From: Goniomonas avonlea
Lineage: Eukaryota > Cryptophyceae > Goniomonadida > Goniomonadaceae
NCBI GenBank assembly: GCA_003573635.1
Contig: QUTJ01031762.1
Coordinates: 1 to 17,586 of the forward strand
Direction of reading: 5' to 3'
DNA length: 17,586 nt
Made by a program: the position numbers and the translations under genes. Under the pieces are notes generated by a model. That model did no database searches. It was given only the letters and a program-made list of their open reading frames with translations, and was not told where the DNA came from. Shown here piece after piece: positions 1 through 8,744 of this stretch. Each line of letters begins with the position of its first letter. The first letter of the stretch is position 1.

Positions 1-105
1 GAGTGAGTGAGAGAGAGCGAGAAGTGAGAGGGGCAACCGTCCAGTTGCTTGGCACAGCTCTCGCCTCTGCCGTTGGCAAGGCTTCACGTACTGGCACCCC
101 GGTGC

Positions 106-173
106 GTTAACATAGAGCCGGACGAGCCGATACGCGGGCTGGTTGTGTATGCCTGTGAATGGATTGCGTTAAC
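106..173 (-). repeat. Single copy of a 62-bp dispersed repeat bounded by GTTAAC
   Basis: Read on the minus strand, one 62-base unit starts at the GTTAAC at 173-168 and is followed by another GTTAAC at 111-106, exactly 62 bases on. The unit is about 90% identical (6 differences by eye) to the unit at 13571-13632 on the plus strand. This copy is therefore inverted relative to the tandem array 13.4 kb away. Confidence 0.85.
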
Positions 174-296
174 ATGAAAAGACCCGCCTTATCCACCTGC
201 TGGTGCTTTCCTGTTGTATTCCCCAACAGGAAACAGCCACAAATCGTTTTGCTTGCAAGCTGTGAGTCACAACACGAAACAGACGGAACGACACGA

Positions 297-302
297 TTTA
301 TT
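297..302 (-). promoter_or_regulatory. Candidate poly(A) signal AATAAA
   Basis: AATAAA on the minus strand lies 84 nt downstream of the TAG at 386-388. It supports placing the last exon of the ADP-ribosyltransferase-like gene at 386-463. It is the only canonical hexamer I noticed within 100 nt of any stop codon in this window, so this organism may not depend on it. Confidence 0.4.
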
Positions 303-374
303 TGAGCGTTCACACGCGAGCGCGCACGATAGCCCGATACTCGCCCACACTATAAGCCGCCTGGCTCCGAGGGT

Positions 375-395
375 CGACGAGGAGTCTACTCGTCG
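375..395. other. Perfect 7-bp inverted repeat over a stop codon
   Basis: CGACGAG (375-381) and CTCGTCG (389-395) are perfect complements around a 7-nt loop. The inferred stop codon of the minus-strand gene (386-388) falls in the loop. It could form a short hairpin at the start of the 3' UTR; no function is shown. Confidence 0.4.
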
Positions 396-2156
396 GTGGG
401 GTTGGTGAGGAGAATCTGGTGCAACTCCGCCCGTGCCTGTGCCATTTCAGAAGTCGTGTCCATCTAGATTATATGCAACGCACAGGACCCGGATCTAGGG
501 CCAGATCTCATAGAATCAGGCGACATATTAGAAGAGTTGATGAAAAGAGCAGGTTTGAAACCATAACAATGGGAAACACGCGAGGGAACGGTCAAATCAC
601 CTTGCGCTGGCGACGAGACCTGACGGCGCCAACAACACCCAGGACAGTGACCACCGCAACAACCGACAGCACGATCACAATCGCGGCAATGGCAAGCTTC
701 GGAAGGCCAGGGCTGTCAGAGTCATTGCCGGCGGCGAAGCTCGCAGACCGCCAGTCACTGTTGTTTCAGGTGAGGACTGGTTGCTCGAAGTGAGCTGATA
801 TCGAAGGAGCGAGGCTGTTTCGCAAAAGAGTGGGGGTGTCGAGAACAGGTGCGAACAAAAGGAGCCAACAAATGCTCAGAGGACTCTAGACAACAAACAG
901 AAGACAAAAACAACGGACCTGCCAGACAAGAACACACTCCCTTGACTGCCGACACAATAGGAAGGCACAGCAGGTGCCCCCGCAGGAGGGCTGATTTTCC
1001 CAGGCTGATAGGTGTCGGGCCCCAACTCCATCAGGAACACGTTCCAGTAGGTTTCACCTGTGGAAGCTGAGGTGGCGCAGGTGGCGTTCAGGACCTCGAA
1101 CTGGGAGCCGTGCGGGTACAGCCACTCCTTATTGCTCACCTGTTGCGGGTCAGTTCACTTGACCTGGCACGGAAACGCGTGCCTGAATGCTGAACTGGTC
1201 GATCTCTCGCGGAAGCCATCCTGAGCGAACAGCCGGGTTGGGAAGAATGGTGTACTGAGAGAGGCCTCGGTAGTGGGCCACGACACTCTCATCGGGCGTA
1301 GTGCTCCAGAACGGGTTCACCTGGATCTGGTGAGATTCGCGGAGGGAGAAGGAAAACCAACCTGCAACACGCTCCCGGGCTGAAAGTTGTTGACCATGCA
1401 CTCGTCCACAGAGACACCGTACTGAGACCCGAACTGGAGACGCGTAAGGTAACAGTAGGGGATCACCGATGTAAGGATGCAACCTGATTGCAGAAGTAGG
1501 TTGTTTCCCGACCACCGCCACGATACAGAGCTTGGGGTGCGGTTGCGGCAGTGTAATCAACAGAGGGAAGCGTGTACAACGAGTACTGCAAGACAGCGGT
1601 CTCGGCAGCAGAGAATGCTTGGACCTGGATCGATGTCTGAGTTTCGATACCGACTAATAGCTTCAGGCACCTGAGGGTAGATCTCCGCGAGCTGCTGGTC
1701 ATTCTGCTGCGGGGTGTACCCAGACAGGTTGAACATTTGTGGAACATGAGGGTATCCGACAGAAGGCCAAGAGTTGATCTGAGCCTCCATCGCCGTTAAG
1801 TTGTTGGGAGTGGTCAGAGGAAACTGGAACCGAACGTAGTCGGGCTGCGACCTGCGATAGGATCAGGACCATCTGACACAGGCCAGGACACACCAGTCAT
1901 AGAGGACAGTGGCCATCACAGTCGGGTTTTGAGAAGACGGAACTTGGCTGAAGTACTGAGCACCCAGGGAAGCCAGATCCGATGGGCTGCGCTTGACATA
2001 AGGCCCGGTGGTTGTCCCATGCGGCCAGGGAAGAATGCCCATGTTCATCAGATTGTTGACCTGATCATATTCTGCGGCCGTGGGAGCATCTCCCCAGTGC
2101 GCATTTGCCGACACAGTCAGGGCTAGAAGGCAGAACACGATGCGTGTCGAAGCCAT
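386..2156 (-). CDS. Secreted, probably membrane-anchored ADP-ribosyltransferase-like protein
   Basis: Inferred exons, 5' to 3': 2156-1894, 1851-1671, 1624-1484, 1433-1362, 1320-1177, 1139-919, 757-601 and 463-386 (418 aa). Residues 1-19 form a signal peptide with a hydrophobic core and a cut near ANA/HW. The fold call rests on three spaced motifs of arginine-type mono-ADP-ribosyltransferases: LYRG (Arg183), FWSTT (Ser225) and KEWLYPHGSQFEV (Glu272). Together they give the R-S-E triad that binds NAD and catalyses transfer of ADP-ribose. The usual first Glu of the ExE motif is Asn270, so activity or acceptor choice may differ. The exon at 757-601 encodes a Ser/Asp-rich stretch, about 25 hydrophobic residues and the basic stop-transfer RSRRQRK. 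The last exon would be a 25-residue cytosolic tail. If the donor at 600 is not used, translation stops at 592; if the donor at 918 is not used, it stops at 876 without an anchor. The fifth intron may be GC-AG (from 1182) rather than GT-AG (from 1176). Family call moderate; splicing of the first six exons good. Confidence 0.62.
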
Positions 2157-2291
2157 GTTGGTTTGGTGCCAAGGTCGGGACGGTTTTTTTGGATTATCCC
2201 GAGCTTGTTATGAAATTCTATCTATCCAATTTCTTCTAGCTAGACAAATCTATCTGTTGTGGTGCACTGCGTCGAATCTGCTATCGAGCAG
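2157..2291. promoter_or_regulatory. 135-bp divergent promoter between the ADP-ribosyltransferase-like and glycoside hydrolase genes
   Basis: The two start codons face away from each other, so both 5' UTRs and promoters lie here. It contains a T7 run, GATTATCCCGA (2192-2202), GAGCTTGTTA (2201-2210) and a CCAAT (2226-2230). The first two strings recur in the divergent promoter at 15621-15807. No clear TATA box is seen. Confidence 0.6.
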
Positions 2292-3311
2292 ATGGCTGCG
2301 CCACCGAACCTGGGTGCTCCTCAGCGACTGCTCACGGTCGTTGGCCTTGTCCTCATCGTTGCTACAACAAGCACAGCTGGTGTTCCGACACAGCTGGTTG
2401 AACCATTTGGAGCTGGTTTGGATTTGGGTGTCAACGTTGACCCCTCCAACCCGAAGGGCAATGCGACGTACGATAACGTAACCACCCTCGGCAGCGGGTG
2501 GGTACGTATTGAGTACCAGGACAGCGCAGCAGCTCATGCCCCACCGTCTCCTCTTACACTCTCGTTCTACCAGCGGGTTGTGGCTGAATTTGCCTCAAAA
2601 ACGCCTGCTGTTCAGGTTTTGCTCATTCTCGACTATCAATCACTTCAGCACCGACCCGCACCAACGGACAGCAACGCAACTTGGGCATCTTACATCGATG
2701 CCTTTGCGTCGAGATGTTCCGATGTTGCTTCTGCCATCAAGGCTGATGCGTTCGAAGTCTGGAACGAGCCTGACTTGCCGCATGTCGGCAACATTCCTCC
2801 TGAACACTTCGGGCCGCTGCTCCAAGCAGCATACCAGGCTCTCAAGAGAGTAGCACCATCAGCTACTGTTGTTATGGGAGGTCTTGCAAGTGGTGACCCC
2901 GCATTCGTGGCCAACGTGCGCGCAGCTGCTGGAGGGACCTTGCCCTGCGATGCAGTCGGTGTTCACCCGTACGGACAGCGACCGACTCCAGATTGGCCGA
3001 GTCCTACCTGGGGGTTCGGTGTACTCACAGAGCTCCTTCAGAGGTACTACGATGTGGAGCCCAAGGAGCTGTGGATCACTGAAGTGGGCACCCAGGACAT
3101 GCAAGCGCAACCTGATTTCCCGAACCACGTGTTCTCGGCAGTGGCCTCAGAGCTTGCAGCCTCGGGTGTGTGTCGTCATGTGTTTTGGTTTTGTTGGAGC
3201 GACGGTATGGTGTCACCGTTTGGGCTTGTGGACACGAACGGTGCAGTTAAAGACAGTTATACCTCCTTCCAGTCATTTGCGCGGAACCAAAGCTCAATCA
3301 CTGGACAGTAA
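2292..3311 (+). CDS. Secreted clan-A (GH39/GH5-like) glycoside hydrolase, intronless
   Basis: A single 339-aa open frame. I start it at the first ATG, 2292; the open frame extends upstream to a GTG at 2259, but no ATG lies there. Residues 1-29 are a signal peptide with a long hydrophobic core. The body reads as a (beta/alpha)8 retaining glycosidase. EVWNEPDLPH places the acid/base Glu at residue 159, VGVHPYG is at 222-228, and LWITEVG places the nucleophile Glu at 264. A C-terminal HVFWF strand and GLVDTNG loop are also typical. Retaining enzymes of this clan cleave beta-linked polysaccharides or glycosides; the substrate cannot be told from sequence. Secretion suggests digestion of environmental or food-derived glycans. 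It has no introns over 1,020 bp while every neighbour has one per roughly 110-230 coding bases, which suggests recent lateral transfer or retroposition. GH39 versus GH5-like is not resolved. Confidence 0.8.
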   Translation: MAAPPNLGAPQRLLTVVGLVLIVATTSTAGVPTQLVEPFGAGLDLGVNVDPSNPKGNATYDNVTTLGSGWVRIEYQDSAAAHAPPSPLTLSFYQRVVAEFASKTPAVQVLLILDYQSLQHRPAPTDSNATWASYIDAFASRCSDVASAIKADAFEVWNEPDLPHVGNIPPEHFGPLLQAAYQALKRVAPSATVVMGGLASGDPAFVANVRAAAGGTLPCDAVGVHPYGQRPTPDWPSPTWGFGVLTELLQRYYDVEPKELWITEVGTQDMQAQPDFPNHVFSAVASELAASGVCRHVFWFCWSDGMVSPFGLVDTNGAVKDSYTSFQSFARNQSSITGQ

Positions 3312-3991
3312 ACACTTGACCCGTCACTTACTTCTCCAGGAGCGAGCCTGGGCACAGCCTCCATTGTAGAAGCTTTGATGAAATGGCTACGTCCCAGGAC
3401 TTCCAGATATTTGCACCAAGCTGAGCTGGCCAAGACACTCACTCCAGCATCAGAAATGTCGGCCTAACAAAACGGTCCCATCCAGCTGGGTGACCAACTG
3501 GGTCGAACAAGCGCGGTGCCTTGGGCCCTCTTACGAACAAACCGTCATCCAACTTGGTGGCAAACGGGTGTGCGGTGCCTCGGGGCCTCTTAGATGGACA
3601 AGGTTGCTGTGCTGTGGTCGGGGACCACAACGAGAGAGATGGGGGGGGGGGGGTCTCAGCATCCATGAACTGCAGAAGGCTCCTGACCGTGGATCTGCTG
3701 GGGCAACAACAACATCACAAACAACAAACGATATACATTGTTAGATAGTTGTGGTCCCACCACCCGAGGGGTCCCAGCTGGGCCTTTTTCGAGAAATACA
3801 GTTAACGGTCTTCCTTCACGTACAGTTCACCCCCGAATAATCTCATAAATACCATAAACAAAATATCTTGCAAGCGAGCCGCTTGCGGTATAGTACACTG
3901 CGCCGCGCCACCACCAGCGAAAAAACTTCTTGCCGACATCGCACGCTCTTCCAAAGAGCGGCAGTCAAAGTCACTAGCTCTGCTCACGCCC
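3312..3991. other. Convergent 3' intergenic region, no gene seen
   Basis: This lies between the 3' ends of the glycoside hydrolase (plus) and the ankyrin/J/SAM gene (minus). It holds a degenerate direct repeat (GCGGTGCC at 3513 and 3572, with similar flanks), a 13-G run, and the palindrome CCCAGCTGGG at 3773-3782 followed by a T run. Open frames here have no domain-like sequence and no supported splice joins. Confidence 0.6.
3641..3653 (+). repeat. G13 homopolymer
   Basis: Thirteen consecutive G in the convergent intergenic region. Comparable runs occur at 10922-10931 (G10, in a TAF6 intron) and 12734-12749 (C16). All are non-coding and prone to length error in assembly. Confidence 0.9.
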
Positions 3992-6900
3992 CTAGCTCTG
4001 CAACTGCAGCGCAGCAAAGAGCTGCTCCACCAGTCCAGGCGCAGCAGCAGAGTTCTGCTGCACCACCTGCAGCACCACCTGCAGGCGCTGCTCCGCCAGG
4101 GTCCAAGCCGCCTGCATCTCGTGCCGGTGCTGGGCGCTTGTTTGAGACTCTGTCGTCGCGGCGAGCAACTGCTGCTGCAGATACGCCACCTGTGTGACCA
4201 GTGTCAGAGTGCGGAGGCAGTACGCAGACCCACGCTCGTGCACCGGCAGACAGACCGGTGGGCTGCCTGACTGATGGGCGGACGGCGGGCTGACAGACAG
4301 ACAGACACCGGCAGACCACATACCAGTAGTGACTCGTGCGCAGTCCACACCCACAACCCGCACACCAGCACACCCGCACAAATGCGTACACTCGCAGACA
4401 AGACATGGTGCACGCCACACTCGCGCAAGCACGCCCACTGCCAGCAGCACAACAGCACAAATGCGTACGGACAGGCATCCATGTCTGCCCACATTCTCTC
4501 TCTGTCTGTCTGTCTCTGTCCCTGTCCCTGTCCCTCTCTCTCTCTCCAAAAAAAGGCCCCCCCACTCCCACCCTCTCCCACTCACTCCCACTCCCTCGCA
4601 CACACTGGCACATTCGCTCTCGCTCCATCTCTGTACCTGACTCCCCAGCTCCTCCTCGCGCTGCTTGCCCTTGCGCGCCTCTTGCACCGCGGCGTTGTAG
4701 CGTGCGACGAGCTCCGTCGTCTGCTCCTGCTGCTCCCTCAGTCGCCCCTCCGCCGCCTGCCGCATTGTCGCCACCTGTCTGTCCCTGTCGCTCTCCAGCG
4801 CTCGCTGCCGGTCGTTGGCCAGAGTGCGGAGGCGCTCCACTTCACCTTGCAAGTCCTCGACCTGTCAGCAGGTGTCAAGGTCGCTCCTCTGACAGGCGGG
4901 TCCTGGCCACAGTGAGACCTGGCCGCATGATTGATGTGAAGAATGAGGTGCTTGGTTCAAGGAGCCGGGCGGAACAGCACTAGTGCCTACTTCAGAGGAT
5001 CCAGCAGTGATCAAACGGAACCAGCCGTAATCATGACTACAATGGTGCCTGTCGATGGATTTCCGTGATCAACCCGACCAACTTTTGAGAAAAAACAGAC
5101 ACTAGTTCGCAAGGAAGTAGGCACTCGAGGTTCCGATGGCACTAATCTCGCTTTTGTTGGGACCGGTGGCAAGTCTTGGCAACGTCCTGCGCGGCTACAA
5201 ACTCCTGTATCTCACCTGCCGCTGCAAGTCTGAGGTTTGCTGAGCGTATCGGAGCCGCAACTCGTTGTTCTGTGCGGTGGAGCGAGACCGTGCCTCCGTC
5301 AGTGCCGTGCGCATCTCCTCCTCAGAACGCTGTGCCCGCTCAATCTCCCCACGCAGCTCTTGCACAACCTGTCGCGCAAACAACGTCACCACACAACAAA
5401 AACAGTATCGAAAGCACGCATCACCCCACGCATCGTCGAGACGTCATGCAAAGCACGCATCACCATCTCACTACATAGCCCAACACTGGGCGCTGCATGG
5501 CCACCCCTCTCCATTCATACCCCTATCCGCTTACCGGGTGTCGCAACCCAGCCGCTGTGATGCTTGCCGCTGACGCCGACGCCTTCTTGGCCAAATCAGG
5601 CCATTCGCCCCAGGCATTCTCAGGCCCTGGCATGCCCAACAGTGTTGGCGTGCCGCCCGGGAGCATGTACTGCGGCACCTTGCCCCCCAAGACGGGCGTA
5701 GTCCCAGCCGAGTACGCCCCAGACCCAAAGCCCCCAAGGCCCATCATAGACGGGAGCGGCTGCTCAGGCATCGTGTTCCTTGGGTCCCAGCTGTGGTTGC
5801 CAGCGGGGATGTTGTTCGCCGCACTGTGACTTGTCCCCCCGAAGGTTGCGTTGTTCGCGGCGTTGCTGGCCGCGCGAGGCCGGCCCGTCGGGAGGCCACC
5901 GTAGGGTTGCTGCGTGAGTCCAAAATGAGTTTAGGTTACGCTCGGCAACAGAATCAAATATCGTGGTTCTGCAATACTGATTTCGAGCGAAAATTGGCGA
6001 GTTTAGGCTCGATCTGTCCCTGGCTCAGAATCGGTTTCGGTGGGGATAACGCATGAGTTGAGGCGCGATAATCAAAGGCGTACTTGTCGTGCATGAAGAC
6101 TGCTGCTGCCCCCCACCATGTCCTCAACGGCATCAGGATCCGTGAACTCCACAGTCGACCCAAGAGGCAGGCGGTCGACAGCCTTCGGATCACAGGCAAA
6201 CCCACCGGCGGCAGTGGTGTAACCGACGGCTGAGCTGACCACAACCTTGGCTCCCTGCGTATTGTTGTGTTTGTACTGGATCTCACACGGGATGTCAGAG
6301 TTCGATACAGACGGGGGGGGCGAGATAAGGTGAAACAGAATCGTGTGTCCACAATCGTGGTACCTGCTGCGGGCCGTCGTTTTCCTTGTCGGCGCCCCCC
6401 TGGACGCCGCGCCACTTGCGACTTGCTGCCAAGAGCTTACGTCGCTGCCCAAGCTTGATCACACCAAGCCGCTTCAGCTGGCTGTCGCTCATCGACGACA
6501 GCGTGTCCACCGACAACCCCTTGCAGTTGATGCTCCCGCACAGGTCGCCGAGCTCATGCTGCTCCAACCACCCCTTGAGCTCAAGCTCGCGACTTATTGG
6601 CTGCCCTATTGCGTTGAGCATCTGCACAGCCTGTAGGTTGGAGCACGGCAGCGCTCGCACAGAAGCCTCGTCCAGCTGCAGCAGCCCCAGCTCGGTCAGT
6701 CCGAGGCGGCGCAGCAGCGGGATCAGATGCGACAGCTTGTAGTTCTCCGCCCAAGACATGTCCGACGTCGCTGCGGTTGCGGGTGTGCGGCGTGGCGTGT
6801 CGCCAGTCGGAGGCTCCAGGTCGTCGTCCGGGTCGCAGCCCCCGGGGGAGGCGGACACCACAGTTTGCTGCGCTTGTTGCTGCAGTTGGTTTTGCTGCAT

Positions 6901-8577
6901 CTGCGCGGCATTGCCAAACGGTGGCGGCAGCTGGGGCATCCCGGTCAGGGTGGGTGTGGGTGCTGCGGACATGAAGTCCTGGAATCCTGGGTCGTTTGCG
7001 TTGTTTGCAGTATTGTACGCGGCCTTGTGCATGGACAAGGCCGTTGTGAGCTGTGCCAGGACGTCCGCGTTTTCAGGGCTCAGGGGATTCTGATGCTGGT
7101 ACTGCTGCTGGAATTGCGTTTGCTGTGGGAACTGCTGTTGCTGTTGCTGCTGCGTCTGCTGCAGCTGACCATACTGTGGCTGCTGAAACTGCTGCAGTTG
7201 CTGTGGCTGCATGGTTGGTTGCTGCATGGGCATGAAAGGTGGGGTGGAGTAGACGTTGGGTTGCGCCTGCTGGGGCTGCTGCTGTTGCAATGGCTGCTGC
7301 TGTTGCTGCTGTTGCTGCTGCTGCTGCTGAAAAATGGGGGTCATCTCTGCTTGCCTCGGTGTTCCCATTTGGAACAATGAGTTGGTTGAGAACTGTGGCT
7401 GCTGTGCCAGGTTCTGCTGCTGCTGAAAATGCTGCATCAGCTGCGGGTTGGCCTGCACGAGCTCGGGGTCAAGGGCTTGACCATTTGTGGGAACGTGGCG
7501 GCAGTACCTGCTGAGCAAAGTTCTGCCCCGGAGCAGATTGCATCGCTGCTGTCATCACTGTAGGCGGGACTGAGCCTGGCCCTCCGAGGTAGGTCACTTC
7601 TGCCTGACCGGGTGGTTGACTCCAGGTCACTCCCGCCGCCGTTGTTTGTTCCCGGGCTGCAACGGGGCGTGAACTCGGGCACTAACACGCCAGAGGGTAA
7701 CTTACTGTTCATAAGAACGTACAACGCGCGCCGCATGCGAATAAATCGATTGATGGAGTCACCAGAGTGCCCGTGCTTCTCTGGATACCATGCCTTTGCC
7801 AAGCGCCGGTATCTAGCGTCAACGATTAACATCAAGGAAACTGCCACCCGCCACAACGTACGATGCCTTAATTTCAGCTTTGCTACAGCCAGCGGTAAGG
7901 CCAAGTGTGGCCAGTCCTTCCTCCTCTGATGGCAGCTGCTCTGTCACTGGGAGCTCTGAGCCCCCTGGAACTGTTGCACGTGTCACCAACTGTGGAAATC
8001 GCAAAATTGATTATACCAGCTTTCTCGAGAGCCTTGCGGATCCTCTCCGTCTTGCAAAATTCACGGGCCACCTGGCCATCCTAAAGGGCATTAATCGCAC
8101 GAACATGAATGCTGGAAGTGCCTACATGATTTGTGGCATCGATAAAGACTCCGTAAGCCACCAACAAGCCCAACATAGATCCTTTGCCTTCAAAACATGC
8201 CACATGCAGAGACGTGTTGCCTTTCTGCTCATTCGCTTGGTTAAGAACACCGATCGACTAGATTCTCAGGCGTACGTCAGTCTTGGCATCAATGTCAGCT
8301 CGCATTTCCTCCACCATGAACTGAACTATTTTGCGTTGATCATAATGGACAGCATAATGCAATGTCGTGAACCCGTTCTGTCAAGGAAAATGAATCCTGC
8401 TGATCATCCAAAGTGATGAAAAGAACCACGCACAGGTCCAGTCGTTTCTGCATCAATTCCTGAAGCGAAAAGGGCCCGAAGTCTCTTGACGTTATTTTTC
8501 TTAACAGCCTTTTGGACATACCGGAGAGTTTCATTTGTGAACTCTCCGTTCATGGTCGCATTCGCTCCCTTGAACAT
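3992..8577 (-). CDS. Multidomain protein: ankyrin repeats, degenerate J domain, polyQ, SAM, coiled coils
   Basis: Thirteen exons join in one frame for 1005 aa: 8577-8434, 8377-8276, 8224-8105, 8071-8017, 7970-7862, 7812-7706, 7656-7508, 7452-6364, 6275-6084, 5909-5535, 5368-5216, 4861-4637, 4189-3992. An in-frame TGA directly before the ATG fixes the start. Residues ~15-140 are ankyrin repeats (GFTTLHYAV, GNTSLHVAC, GTSSIHVAR). Residues 157-212 match a J domain (LGLTAGCSKAEIKASYRRLAKAW), but the HPD signature that stimulates Hsp70 reads Tyr186-Pro187-Glu188, so canonical co-chaperone activity is doubtful. Residues ~214-450 are Gln/Pro-rich, with 12 Gln at 304-315. Residues ~499-555 form a helical, possibly SAM-like segment, followed by a SAM domain at ~556-610 (LKRLGVIKLGQRRKLL). 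Residues ~690-814 are Gly/Asn/Pro-rich, and 815-940 is a charged coiled coil continuing weakly to the end. The layout suggests a scaffold or oligomerising adaptor in cytosol or nucleus. I know no family with this architecture. Exon phases all agree, so a single gene is likely; the last two introns are long and least certain. Confidence 0.8.
4190..4636 (-). repeat. 447-nt intron filled with CT/CA-type simple sequence
   Basis: This is the last inferred intron of the ankyrin/J/SAM gene (donor GTACAG at 4636, acceptor CACACAG ending 4190). The plus strand shows GACAGACAGACA near 4290, CACACC/CACCAG tracts, then TCTCTCTGTCTGTCTGTC and CCCTGTCCCTGT runs from about 4495 to 4625. As transcribed the tract is purine-rich (GA/GGGACA). 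It is about ten times longer than the gene's early introns. Confidence 0.8.
7294..7329 (-). repeat. Polyglutamine run, 12 mixed CAG/CAA codons
   Basis: This encodes Gln304-315 of the ankyrin/J/SAM protein. Two of the twelve codons are CAA, which interrupts the CAG array and tends to stabilise length. The surrounding ~450 bases are also CAG-rich, and they create a spurious leucine-rich open frame on the plus strand. Confidence 0.9.
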
Positions 8578-8744
8578 CGTTCACTCGCTCCAAGCGACTG
8601 CTTGTTTTTCGAAACTGAGTTTGACCGCCCAACCAGAACGGTCGAACAAATCTCTGTATGAGATTTCATTGATTCGGAAAATTATCACGCGAAGTTCGCG
8701 TGCATACAGGACTTGTCACCTTGCACAGTTGTCGGGCGGCAACA
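8578..8744. promoter_or_regulatory. 167-bp divergent promoter between the ankyrin/J/SAM gene and TAF6
   Basis: The start codons of two opposed genes bracket this stretch, so it must contain both promoters. It has a perfect 17-bp palindrome at 8686-8702 and no clear TATA box. The sequence motifs shared by the other two divergent promoters are not found here. Confidence 0.6.
8686..8702. promoter_or_regulatory. Perfect palindrome CACGCGAAGTTCGCGTG, candidate factor-binding site
   Basis: Two 8-bp arms (CACGCGAA and TTCGCGTG) flank one central G. The TTCGCG core resembles E2F/DP or MBF-type cell-cycle sites, which is inference only. It sits 42 bp before the TAF6 ATG and 108 bp before the ankyrin/J/SAM ATG, where a symmetric dimer site could serve both genes. 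Confidence 0.5.

Larger units (their letters stand above)
1..385. other. Gene-poor left edge with simple sequence and one dispersed repeat copy
   Basis: No convincing coding exon is seen here. The first 30 bases are GAGTGA/GAGA simple sequence. Positions 106-173 hold one copy of a 62-bp element found again at 13509-13694. The rest reads as 3' flank of the minus-strand gene ending at 386. Short open frames on both strands lack protein-like composition. Confidence 0.6.

Noticed and set aside
419-793. 124-aa plus-strand open frame
   Set aside because: It is basic and Thr-rich with no domain, and it lies opposite the minus-strand transmembrane exon, which explains the open frame.
4274-4983. Several long plus-strand open frames rich in Ser, Leu, His and Pro
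   Set aside because: They are shadows of the simple-sequence intron (4190-4636) and of the coiled-coil exon on the minus strand.
6727-7380. Long Leu/Val-rich open frame on the plus strand
   Set aside because: It is the complement of the CAG-rich polyglutamine exon; CTG codons give leucine. The opposite strand carries the real, domain-bearing frame.
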